Shown: positions 48,706 through 56,443 of the stretch, one piece after another
How positions within the stretch are numbered: position 1 is the first letter of the stretch
How the letters are laid out: each line of letters starts with the position of its first letter
Source of the DNA: Neoroseomonas alkaliterrae
GTDB lineage: Bacteria > Pseudomonadota > Alphaproteobacteria > Acetobacterales > Acetobacteraceae
DNA: 64,000 nucleotides
Assembly: GCF_014199195.1 (NCBI RefSeq)
Contig: NZ_JACIJE010000012.1
Location: 39,060-103,059 of the forward strand
Direction: 5' to 3'
Notes under the pieces: model-generated
Told to the model about the DNA's origin: nothing
The model's database searches: none
The model's input: the letters and a program-made list of their open reading frames with translations, nothing else
Position numbers and translations under genes: made by a program

Positions 48706-49704
48706 ATGATCACCCGCCGCTCGCTCGGCGCCCTCGCCGCGCTGCCGCTGCTGCCCGGCGCCGCTGCCGCACAGGCCTTCCCCGCGCGGGAACTGACCGG
48801 GATCATCATGTGGGGCGCGGGCGGCGCGACCGACGTGGTGGCGCGGGCGCTGACGCCGATCGCCGAGCGCGCCCTCGGCCAGTCCATCGTGCTGCAGAAC
48901 AGGCCGGGCGGCGCGGGCGCCATCTCGGTCCAGGCGGTCGCGACCGCCGCCGCCGACGGCCACACGCTGCTCTACGGCGCCGAGAACCCGCAGCTGCACA
49001 AGGTGCTCGGCCTCGGCCAGCGCGACTATGCGGACTTCTTTCCGGTGAACCTCACCGCACGCGGCGTCGCCGTGGTGGTCGCGAACAAGGACAAGCCCTG
49101 GGCCTCGATGAAGGACGTGGTGGCCGAGGCGCAGCGCAACCCGGGCCGGCTGCGCATGGGCGCGACCGGCCCCGGCGGCCTGCCGCATGTGGTCGGCGCG
49201 ATGATCAACACGGTGACGCAGATGCGCGTCATCGCCGTCCCCTTCGACGGCGAGGGCCCGGGCCTGACCGCGCTGCAGGGCGGGCATGTGGACTTCATGC
49301 CGGTGGGCCTCGGCGCCGCCGCCGAGCACATCCGCGCCGGCCGCGTGAAGCCGCTCGCGGTGGTCAACACCGAAGCGGTGCCGACCCTGCCCGATGTGCC
49401 GCCCATCACCGCCGACCTGCCCGGCATGGCGCGGCTGCTGCCCTGGGGGCCCTTCTACGGCGTGTGGGTGCGGCGCGAGGTGCCCGAGGCCGCGCGCACG
49501 CGGCTCGTCGCCGCCTTCCGCGAGGCCGCGTCCAGCGAGGCCTTCACGACGCTGATGCGCAACGCCGGCAACATCATGATGAACATCAGCGGCGAGGAGG
49601 CCGACGCCTTCCTCCGCCGCTGGCAGTCCGTCACCGCCTGGACGCTGCAGGAAGCCGGCGCGGCGCGGCGCAGCCCCGAGGAGTTCGGCATCCCCCGCCC
49701 GTGA
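48706..49704 (+). CDS. tctC: TctC-type substrate-binding protein of a tripartite tricarboxylate transporter
   Basis: A 332-residue receptor with a twin-arginine-type signal (MITRRSLGALAALPLLPG; cleavage near AAAA-QA). The ligand loop reads FPARELTGIIMWGAGGATD, with WGAGGATD in place of the usual PPGGxTD. VLQNRPGGAGAISVQ and DGHTLLYGA follow. Its stop overlaps the GTG of tctB by 4 nt and tctA follows, so this is the one complete tripartite tricarboxylate transporter in the window. Confidence 0.92.
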   Translation: MITRRSLGALAALPLLPGAAAAQAFPARELTGIIMWGAGGATDVVARALTPIAERALGQSIVLQNRPGGAGAISVQAVATAAADGHTLLYGAENPQLHKVLGLGQRDYADFFPVNLTARGVAVVVANKDKPWASMKDVVAEAQRNPGRLRMGATGPGGLPHVVGAMINTVTQMRVIAVPFDGEGPGLTALQGGHVDFMPVGLGAAAEHIRAGRVKPLAVVNTEAVPTLPDVPPITADLPGMARLLPWGPFYGVWVRREVPEAARTRLVAAFREAASSEAFTTLMRNAGNIMMNISGEEADAFLRRWQSVTAWTLQEAGAARRSPEEFGIPRP

Positions 49705-50159
49705 CCGCGCGCGCCGCACCGCGCCCGCCCGGCGAGGCCGCCTTCTGCTGGGCGATGGTGCTGCTCGGCGCCTTCGTCACCTGGCAGGGGAGCGCCATCG
49801 GCCATTTCGACGGCCCCTCGGCCGCCGGCGTCTTCCCGGTCGCGGCGGGCGGGGCGATGACGCTCGCCGCGCTGGTCGCCGCCATATCGGCGACGCGGCG
49901 CGCGGAGCCCGGCCTGGGGCCGGTGCTGCCGCGCGATGTCGCGGCGATCGGCGTGCTGGTGCTGGGCTACATGGCGGGGCTCGAGGCGCTGGGCTTCGTC
50001 GCGGCCTCGCTCGCCTTCCTCTTCCTCGCCATCCTCTGGCTGCAGCGCGGGCGGGTGCTGCGCGCGGGCCTTGTCGCGGCCCTGGCGGTGGCGGTGGTGT
50101 GGGTGGTGTTCCGGATGGTGTTCCGGGTGGTGCTGCCGCAGGGGTGGGTGTTCGCGTGA
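49701..50159 (+). CDS. tctB: TctB small membrane subunit
   Basis: A 152-residue protein with four membrane helices (about 15-32, 45-65, 78-112 as two, 118-140), the architecture of TctB. It begins with GTG at 49701, overlapping the tctC stop (GTGA). GPSAAGVFPVAAGGAMTLAA is typical of the family's second segment. It pairs with TctA in the secondary carboxylate importer. A 97-bp gap with a dispersed repeat separates it from tctA. Confidence 0.88.
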   Translation: MTARAAPRPPGEAAFCWAMVLLGAFVTWQGSAIGHFDGPSAAGVFPVAAGGAMTLAALVAAISATRRAEPGLGPVLPRDVAAIGVLVLGYMAGLEALGFVAASLAFLFLAILWLQRGRVLRAGLVAALAVAVVWVVFRMVFRVVLPQGWVFA

Positions 50160-50182
50160 CGCAGGCGGTCAGGAGCGGGGGG

Positions 50183-50225
50183 AGAAGGGAACGCCTCCCG
50201 GCGGACCCCGCTCAACCTTCTTTGG
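50183..50225. repeat. dispersed repeat D, copy 2
   Basis: AGAAGGGAACGCCTCCC... through ...CTCAACCTTCTTTGG matches 44993-45036 at about 36 of 42 positions. It lies in the gap between tctB and tctA, which is unusual because these genes are normally close together. Confidence 0.65.
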
Positions 50226-50256
50226 GACTTCGGGACCGCGCGCCGCGTCCTTCGCC

Positions 50257-51753
50257 ATGACCGACGCCCTCTCCTACTTCCTGCTGTCCTGGACCGACCC
50301 CTCGCTGCTCGCGCTGACGGCGGCGGGCACCTTCGCGGGCATCTACATCGGCGCGATTCCCGGGCTTTCGGTGACGATGGCGGTGGCCATCCTCATCTCC
50401 TTCACCTTCACCTGGTCGGTGAATCCCGCGCTGGCGCTGATCGCGGGCGTCTACACGGGCGGCGTCTATGGCGGCAGCCGCAGCGCGGTGCTGCTCAACA
50501 TCCCCGGCGCGCCGGCCGCCATCGCCACCGCGCTCGACGGCTACCCCATGGCGCAGCGCGGAGAGGCCGGGCGCGCCATCGGCCTCGCCACCGTGATGAG
50601 CGTGATCGGCGGCTTCATCGGCATCGCGGCCCTCGCGATCGCCGCGCCGGCCATCTCGGACATCGCGCTCGCCGTCGCGCCCAGGGACTATCTGCTGCTC
50701 GCGCTGCTCGGCCTGCTGCTGGTGGGCAGCCTCTCGGGCGAATCCTTCGCCAAGGGCCTGTTCTGCGGGGCGCTGGGCGTCGCCCTCGGCCTGGTCGGGC
50801 TCGACCAGATGACGGCGGAGCCGCGCTTCACCTTCGGCACCACGGCGCTGATGGGCGGCATCCCCTATGTCGCGGCGATGATCGGCTTCTTCGGCGTCAG
50901 CGAGGCGCTGGTCCAGCTCCGCCGCCCCGATCTGCCGCCGATCCGCCAGCAGGTGGAGCGCATCGTCCCGCCCTGGGCCGCGGTGCGCAGGCACGCGCCG
51001 CTGACGCTGCGTTCCTCGCTGATCGGCGTGGTGGTGGGCGCGCTGCCCGGCACCGGCGGGGACATCGCCGCGCTGCTCGCCTACGATTCCGCGCGGCGGA
51101 CGGTGAAGGCGCCCACCCATCCTTTCGGCCAGGGCGCCGAGGAAGGCATCGTCGCGCCCGAATCCGCGAACAACGCCGCGGTGGGCGGCGCCTACATCCC
51201 CATGCTCACCCTCGGCATCCCCGGCGACGCGGTGACGGCGGTGATCATCGGCGCGCTCTTCATCCACGGGCTGAAGCCGGGGCCCATGCTGATGGTCGAG
51301 ACGCCGCACCTGTTCTGGTTCACCGTCGGCAACCTGACGCTCGCCAACATCTTCCTGCTGGTCTTCGGCCTTTCGGGCATCCGCGTCTTCGCGAAGCTGG
51401 CCGAAGCGCCGCGCGCGCTGCTCGTGCCGCTGATCCTGGTGCTGTCGGTCGTAGGCACCTTCGCCATCCAGAACAGCGCGACGGATGTGCTGTGGATGCT
51501 CGGCTTCGGCGTGTTCGGCTACTTCCTGCGCATCTACGGCTTCGAGGTGGGGCCCGTGGTGCTGGGCATGATCCTCGGCCCGCTGATGGATGCCTCCTAT
51601 CGCCGGGCGATGATCTCGGCCGCCGATGATCCGCTGGAGTTCGTCATGGGCTTTGGGGAATCCTGGATCTCCGGGGGGCTCGCGGCCTTCTGCATCGCGG
51701 TCCTGGCGCAGGCGGGGCTGAAGGCGCTGCGCCGCAAGCGCGGCCGCGCGTAG
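50257..51753 (+). CDS. tctA: TctA large membrane subunit
   Basis: A 498-residue polytopic membrane protein of the tripartite tricarboxylate transporter family, with about 11-12 helices. The two conserved internal repeats are visible: GIYIGAIPGLSVTMAVAI near residue 28 and GALPGTGGDIAALLAY near residue 263; GVYTGGVYGGSRSAVLLNIPG and PMLTLGIPGDAVTAV are also family signatures. TctA is the proton- or sodium-driven channel subunit. The GST gene begins 1 bp after its stop. Confidence 0.95.
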   Translation: MTDALSYFLLSWTDPSLLALTAAGTFAGIYIGAIPGLSVTMAVAILISFTFTWSVNPALALIAGVYTGGVYGGSRSAVLLNIPGAPAAIATALDGYPMAQRGEAGRAIGLATVMSVIGGFIGIAALAIAAPAISDIALAVAPRDYLLLALLGLLLVGSLSGESFAKGLFCGALGVALGLVGLDQMTAEPRFTFGTTALMGGIPYVAAMIGFFGVSEALVQLRRPDLPPIRQQVERIVPPWAAVRRHAPLTLRSSLIGVVVGALPGTGGDIAALLAYDSARRTVKAPTHPFGQGAEEGIVAPESANNAAVGGAYIPMLTLGIPGDAVTAVIIGALFIHGLKPGPMLMVETPHLFWFTVGNLTLANIFLLVFGLSGIRVFAKLAEAPRALLVPLILVLSVVGTFAIQNSATDVLWMLGFGVFGYFLRIYGFEVGPVVLGMILGPLMDASYRRAMISAADDPLEFVMGFGESWISGGLAAFCIAVLAQAGLKALRRKRGRA

Positions 51754-51754
51754 G

Positions 51755-52393
51755 ATGCAGCCCATGCGCCTGTTCCACGCCCCCGGCTCCCCCTATGCGC
51801 GCATCGCCCGCATGGCGGTGATCGAGCTCGGCCTCGAGGATCGCATCGCGGTCGAGGAAGCGACGCTGCGCGACCCCGGTTCCGTGCTGCTTCCCTTCAA
51901 CCCCGTGGGCCGCGTGCCGACACTGGTGCTGGCGGACGGCACCGCCGTGACGGAGACGACGCCGGTGCTGATGGTGCTCGACAGCCTCGTCGAGCCGCCG
52001 CGCCGCCTGCTGCCGGGCGCGGAGGCGCCGCGCGCGCTCGCCGCCTATGGCCGCGTGCTCGGCATGATGGACGGCATCGCCGTCTGGAACCGCGAGCTGC
52101 GCCGGCCGGAGCATGAACGTTCGCCCGGCGTCATCGCGCTGGAGCGCGTCCGCGCCGCGCGCATCGCCGATGCGCTGGAACGCGACGTCGCGGGCGGCGG
52201 CTACGTGGTGCGGGATGCGGGCTGGCTCGCGCTGGTCGCGCTGCTCGGCTACTGCGAGCGCCGCCACCGCGCCTTCGCCTGGCGCGAGGGGCGGCCCGCG
52301 CTCGCGGCCCTGTTCGATACGGCGCAGGCGAGGCCCTGCGTCGCGCGCACCGTGCCGCCCGAGGGCATGGGCGGCACGGCGGCAAGCGGCTGA
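51755..52393 (+). CDS. glutathione S-transferase family protein
   Basis: A 212-residue GST. The thioredoxin-like N-terminal domain begins MRLFHAPGSPYARIARM (Ser near the expected catalytic position), continues with FNPVGRVPTLVLADG (cis-Pro) and VTETTPVLMVLD (gamma-glutamyl binding). The C-terminal half is helical. Start is ATG 51755 or 51764. It directly follows tctA and may be read as part of that operon, although a functional link is not evident. Confidence 0.88.
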   Translation: MQPMRLFHAPGSPYARIARMAVIELGLEDRIAVEEATLRDPGSVLLPFNPVGRVPTLVLADGTAVTETTPVLMVLDSLVEPPRRLLPGAEAPRALAAYGRVLGMMDGIAVWNRELRRPEHERSPGVIALERVRAARIADALERDVAGGGYVVRDAGWLALVALLGYCERRHRAFAWREGRPALAALFDTAQARPCVARTVPPEGMGGTAASG

Positions 52394-52414
52394 CGGGGCG
52401 CGACCCGCCGCGGG

Positions 52415-53137
52415 TCAGGCCATCGTCCGCCGCCGCGCGACGCCGAGGGCAAGGCCAAGCAGGCCGATGCCGAACAGCCCCAGCGCCGCGGGGGCCGGCA
52501 CCGGCACGCTGATCGTCAGGTCCTGGCTGCCCACGCGCAGGATCACGCCGGGTTCCGTGCCGGCCGGGCTGATCCAGTTGGCCTGATCGAGATAGGCCAT
52601 GGCCTGGGTCTTCACCGCGCCGGTGGTGTTGAGCTGGAAGCTGCCGGAGGTGAGGCTGCCGCCGCCGTCATAGGCGACCTCCCACAGCGCGACCTGGAAG
52701 GCGGCGGACTTGGTCGCATCGGTCAGCGAATCCGCGAACCAGGTGTTCCACAGCCGGGTGAGGTCGTTCGCGCGCGCGGCGTATTCGGCCGTCTCGGACA
52801 GCGTGCCGCGCAGCGTGCCGGCGGTCGGCGTGGCGCCGACATTCAGCAGCTCGTCCGGCTCGAGGCAGTAGGTGAGGAAATCGGTGAAGGGGCCGGTCGG
52901 GGAGAAGCCGTACTGCAGCGCGAAGGCGCCGGCGCTGACGCTCTGGTTGTTGCCGTCCACGCGGATCGAGAGGTTCACATAGCCCGGGCCGCCGTTGAAG
53001 ACGGTGCCGCCATTGCCGTCGCGCACCCAGACGGGTGTCGCCTCGGCGGGCGCCGCGGCGGCGAAGAGGCCCGCGGCGAGCAGCGCGCCGCAGACCGCGT
53101 TCCGGAGCAGGGCCTTGGGGGAGGTCATGCGTGTCAT
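52415..53137 (-). CDS. PEP-CTERM sorting domain protein
   Basis: A 240-residue exported protein with a signal peptide (MTSPKALLRNAVCGALLAAGL region, cleavage near AEA-TP) and a C-terminal sorting signal: VPVPAPAALGLFGIGLLG helix followed by RRR. The body is beta-rich with YCLEPDELLNVG and AFQVALWEVAYDGG; the latter resembles a motif in PEP-CTERM proteins that carry a thioester-like or TED-type fold, but no Gln/Cys pair is sure. Start ATG at 53137 or 53128. It is the second PEP-CTERM gene here, again without exosortase. Confidence 0.8.
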   Translation of the reverse strand: MTRMTSPKALLRNAVCGALLAAGLFAAAAPAEATPVWVRDGNGGTVFNGGPGYVNLSIRVDGNNQSVSAGAFALQYGFSPTGPFTDFLTYCLEPDELLNVGATPTAGTLRGTLSETAEYAARANDLTRLWNTWFADSLTDATKSAAFQVALWEVAYDGGGSLTSGSFQLNTTGAVKTQAMAYLDQANWISPAGTEPGVILRVGSQDLTISVPVPAPAALGLFGIGLLGLALGVARRRTMA

Positions 53138-53174
53138 GGAGAGGGAGTGCTTCCTTGTGGCCTTTCCACCCGGG

Positions 53175-53207
53175 CGGGGAGCACGCCGCGGATGGCGGTG
53201 CTCCCCG
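53175..53207 (-). promoter_or_regulatory. leader hairpin upstream of the PEP-CTERM gene
   Basis: CGGGGAGCAC (53175-53184) pairs with GTGCTCCCCG (53198-53207), a perfect 10-bp stem with a 13-base loop. It lies about 40 bases before the start codon, so it would be in the mRNA leader, or it may end the upstream hyu/Bug transcript. No T-run follows on the minus strand. No sigma-54 site as good as that of the other PEP-CTERM gene was seen in the 229-bp gap. Confidence 0.4.
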
Positions 53208-53366
53208 TCACGGGCGATGCGCGAACCGCGCACGGCAAGCCATCAGGCAAGCGCCATGCCGGCGCACAAGCCATTGAAACGAAACGCTAGAAATGGCCTC
53301 GTCCGCACACCTGTAACGGCCGCCTACACAACCGATGGTAGGGCGGCTGCCGGCAGGCCCCTGGCC

Positions 53367-54344
53367 TCAGCGCGGGATGGTGATGCCGCGCGCGCGGATC
53401 AGCTTTCCCCACTTGTCCGATTCGGCCGTCCAGTAGGCGTCGAACTCCGCCGGCGTGCTGCCGACCGGCGTGGCGCCCTGGGCGATGATCTGCTGGCGGA
53501 AGGGCGGGTCGTTCACCGCCTCGCGCACCGCCTCCGCGAGGAATGCGACGAGCGGGGCGGAGAGGCCGGCCGGCGCCAGCAGCGCCATGTCGGTCGAGGA
53601 TTCGAATCCCGCCACGCCGGCTTCCTGCAGCGTCGGCACGTCCTCGGCCAGCGGCGAGCGCGTCGCGGTCGAGACGGCGAGCATCTTCAGCGTCCCGGCA
53701 CGGCGATGCGGCAGCGCGGTGATGGCGTCGATGAAGGACATCCGCGTCTCGCCCGACAGCACGGCCTGGGCGGAGGGCGCGCCGCCGCGATAGGGCACGT
53801 GCACCATGGCGAGGTCGGCCGCGGCCATCAGCAGTTCCGTCGCGAGATGGCTTGTCGCGCCGATGCCGGCCGAGGAGAAGGTGACCTGGCCCGGCCGTGC
53901 GCGGACATAGGCGAGGAACTCCTGGATCGTGTTCACCGGCACCGATGGATGCACGCAGAGCGCCTGCGCCGTCCGCGCGACGAGGCTGATGCCGGTGAAG
54001 GCCGCGCGGTTGTCGTAAGGCAGCGGGGCGATCAGGTGCGGCGCGATGGCGTAGGTGCTGTTCGTCGCGAAAAGCAGCGTGTAGCCGTCCGGCCGCTGCT
54101 GCGCGACATGGTTGTGGCCGATCGTCCCCGATGCGCCGGCGCGGTTCTCGACCACGACGCTCTGGCCGAACATCTGCGTGAAGCGCTGGGCGAAGAGCCG
54201 CGCCATGGTGTCGGAGGAGCCGCCCGGCGGCCAGGGATTGACCATGATGACCGGCCGCGTCGGCCAGGACTGCGCGCAGGCGAGGCGCAGCGCGGGCAGG
54301 GCGAGCGTGGCGCCGAGAAGGGCGCGGCGATGCAGTCTTGTCAT
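53367..54344 (-). CDS. Bug/TctC family substrate-binding protein coupled to hydantoinase genes
   Basis: A 325-residue periplasmic receptor: signal peptide (MTRLHRRALLGATLALPAL, cleavage near ACA-QS), ligand loop WPTRPVIMVNPWPPGGSSD, VVENRAGASGTIG and DGYTLLFATN. Its ATG overlaps the stop of the hydantoinase A gene by 4 nt (ATGA), so translation is coupled. This makes it likely that it brings in the substrate of the hydantoinase/oxoprolinase-type enzyme, although membrane TctAB partners must come from elsewhere. Confidence 0.93.
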   Translation of the reverse strand: MTRLHRRALLGATLALPALRLACAQSWPTRPVIMVNPWPPGGSSDTMARLFAQRFTQMFGQSVVVENRAGASGTIGHNHVAQQRPDGYTLLFATNSTYAIAPHLIAPLPYDNRAAFTGISLVARTAQALCVHPSVPVNTIQEFLAYVRARPGQVTFSSAGIGATSHLATELLMAAADLAMVHVPYRGGAPSAQAVLSGETRMSFIDAITALPHRRAGTLKMLAVSTATRSPLAEDVPTLQEAGVAGFESSTDMALLAPAGLSAPLVAFLAEAVREAVNDPPFRQQIIAQGATPVGSTPAEFDAYWTAESDKWGKLIRARGITIPR

Positions 54345-56443
54345 TGTGAAACCTCCCTGGGGGGTGGAAGTTCGATGACGAGATTGCGGAAGGCGTCCAC
54401 CCGCACCTGCGCGCCGGGGGGCACGACGCAGGTGGACTCGCGCTCCTCCACCAGCGCGGGGCCGGCGAAGGCATCGCCGGGCGCCAGCGCGTAGCGGTCA
54501 TAGACGTCGCAGTCCTGCCAGCCATGGCCTTCGAACAGCGCGCGCCGCCGGCCGCGCGCGGCGTGACGGCCCTCCGCGAGGTTCGCGCCCTTGAGGTCGA
54601 TGTCGCGCCCCGGCGCCGCGGCGGCGAGGCGCCAGGTCAGCGCCTCCACCGGCAGCTCCTCGAGCGCGCGGCCGAAGCGTTCGCGGTAGGCGTCGAGGAA
54701 GGCCTCGCGGATCGCGCCGACATCCGCGGCCGTCGGGCTCATGCCCGGCAGCGGGACCGGGATCTCGAAGCCCTGGCCGACATAGCGCATGTCGGCGGCT
54801 GGCCGGAACACGATCGCCGCCGGGTCGGCGCCCGCGCCGGTCAGCAGCGCGCGCGCTTCCTCCGCCATCTCGGCATAGAGCGATGCCACCTTCGCCCAGT
54901 CGAGCCGCTCCAGCCGCCCGACCAGGGAGCGCACGAGATCGGTCGCCGGGGGCGCGACCAGGAAGCCGAGCGCGGAGGCCACGCCGGCGCCGAGCGGCAC
55001 CACCACGCGCCGCATCTTCAGCAGCCGCGCGAGGTCGCAGGCATGCACGGGCCCCGCGCCGCCGAAGGCGATCAGCGTGTAGCGGCGCGGGTCGCGGCCC
55101 TTCTCCGCGAGGTGCATGCGCGTGGCCGCAGCCATGGTCTCGTCCACGATGCGGCGGATGCCGAGCGCGGCATCGTCGGGCGTGACGCGCAGCGCCGCCG
55201 CCAGGCGATCGGTGACGGCGCGCTTCACCGCATCGAGGTCGAGCGCCATCTCCCCGCCCAGGAAATAGGCCGGATCGAGGCGGCCGAGCACGAGGTCGGA
55301 ATCCGTCACCGTCGGCTCCGTTCCGCCGCGCCCGTAGCAGATCGGCCCGGGCTTCGCGCCGGCGCTGCGGGGCCCGACCTTCATCAGCCCGGAGCCTTCC
55401 TCGACGCGGGCGATGGAGCCCCCGCCGGCGCCGATCTCGATCATGTCCACGACCGAGACCTTCAGCGGCAGGCCGGAGCCCTTCTGGAAGCGGCGCACGC
55501 GGCCCGCCTCGAACTCGAACTTGCGGTCTGGCGCGCCGTTCTCGATCAGGCACATCTTCGCGGTGGTGCCGCCCATGTCGTAGGACACGACGTGGTCGAG
55601 CCCCGCCTGCCGCGCGAGCCAGGACGCCGCCATGGCCCCTGCCGCCGGGCCGGATTCGATCAGGCGGATCGGGAAGTCCTTCGCCTCCTGCACCGAGGCG
55701 ATGCCGCCGCCCGAGAGCATGACATAGAGCGCGCCGGTGACGCCGAGCTCCGCCAGCCGCGCTTCCAGCCTGCCGAGGTAGCGCAGCATGCGCGGCTGCG
55801 CATAGGCATTGGCGCAGGCGGTCGAGATGCGCTCGAACTCGCGGATCTCGGGCGCCACGGCGGAGGAGAGCGTCAGCGCAATGGCGGGATGCGCGGCGCG
55901 GACGATCTCCGCCGCGCGGCGCTCGTGCCGCGGATCGCGCCATGAATGCATGAAGCCGATGGCGATGGCCTCGACGCCTTCGGCGACCAGCGTCGCGGCG
56001 TGGCGCGCGACGGCGGCCTCGTCGAGCGGCTTCAGCTCATGGCCATGAACGTCGAGGCGGCCCGGCACCTCCAGCCGCAGCGCGCGCGGCACCAGCGTCG
56101 GGGCCGGTTCGAGGAACAGGTCGTAGAGGTCGTAGCGCGTCTCCTTGCCGATCTCGATGGAATCGCGGAAGCCTTCGGTCGTCAGCAGCCCGACCTTGCA
56201 GCCGGTGCGCTCGATGATGGTGTTGGTGACGAGCGTCGTGCCGTGCACCACCGAATGCAGCGCGCCCGGCGCAAGCCCCGTCTCGTCCAGCAGCCGCGCG
56301 ATGCCGGCGACGATGGCCTCGGAGGGGTCGTCGGGCGTGGTCAGGCGCTTGCCGGTGGCGACGAGGTTGCGCGCCGGATCGTGCAGCACGAAGTCGGTGA
56401 AGGTGCCGCCGACATCCACGCCAATGCGCGCCGTCCCGCTCAT
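54341..56443 (-). CDS. hyuA: hydantoinase / 5-oxoprolinase subunit A
   Basis: A 700-residue HyuA-type subunit. The ATP-binding actin-like fold shows RIGVDVGGTFTDFVL at the N-terminus and VSYDMGGTTAKMCLIENG in the middle; TTLVTNTIIERTG, GAGGGSIARVEEG and GAGPVHACDLARLL are family motifs. With HyuB it opens cyclic amides (N-methylhydantoin, 5-oxoproline, acetophenone-type carboxylation in relatives) at the cost of ATP. Exact substrate unknown. Overlaps hyuB and the Bug gene by 4 nt each. Confidence 0.9.
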   Translation of the reverse strand: MSGTARIGVDVGGTFTDFVLHDPARNLVATGKRLTTPDDPSEAIVAGIARLLDETGLAPGALHSVVHGTTLVTNTIIERTGCKVGLLTTEGFRDSIEIGKETRYDLYDLFLEPAPTLVPRALRLEVPGRLDVHGHELKPLDEAAVARHAATLVAEGVEAIAIGFMHSWRDPRHERRAAEIVRAAHPAIALTLSSAVAPEIREFERISTACANAYAQPRMLRYLGRLEARLAELGVTGALYVMLSGGGIASVQEAKDFPIRLIESGPAAGAMAASWLARQAGLDHVVSYDMGGTTAKMCLIENGAPDRKFEFEAGRVRRFQKGSGLPLKVSVVDMIEIGAGGGSIARVEEGSGLMKVGPRSAGAKPGPICYGRGGTEPTVTDSDLVLGRLDPAYFLGGEMALDLDAVKRAVTDRLAAALRVTPDDAALGIRRIVDETMAAATRMHLAEKGRDPRRYTLIAFGGAGPVHACDLARLLKMRRVVVPLGAGVASALGFLVAPPATDLVRSLVGRLERLDWAKVASLYAEMAEEARALLTGAGADPAAIVFRPAADMRYVGQGFEIPVPLPGMSPTAADVGAIREAFLDAYRERFGRALEELPVEALTWRLAAAAPGRDIDLKGANLAEGRHAARGRRRALFEGHGWQDCDVYDRYALAPGDAFAGPALVEERESTCVVPPGAQVRVDAFRNLVIELPPPREVSQ

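Noticed and set aside
53599..53610. tRNA T-loop-like sequence GGATTCGAATCC
   Set aside because: It lies inside the Bug receptor gene in a coding frame (FESSTD region), and no acceptor, D or anticodon arms flank it.
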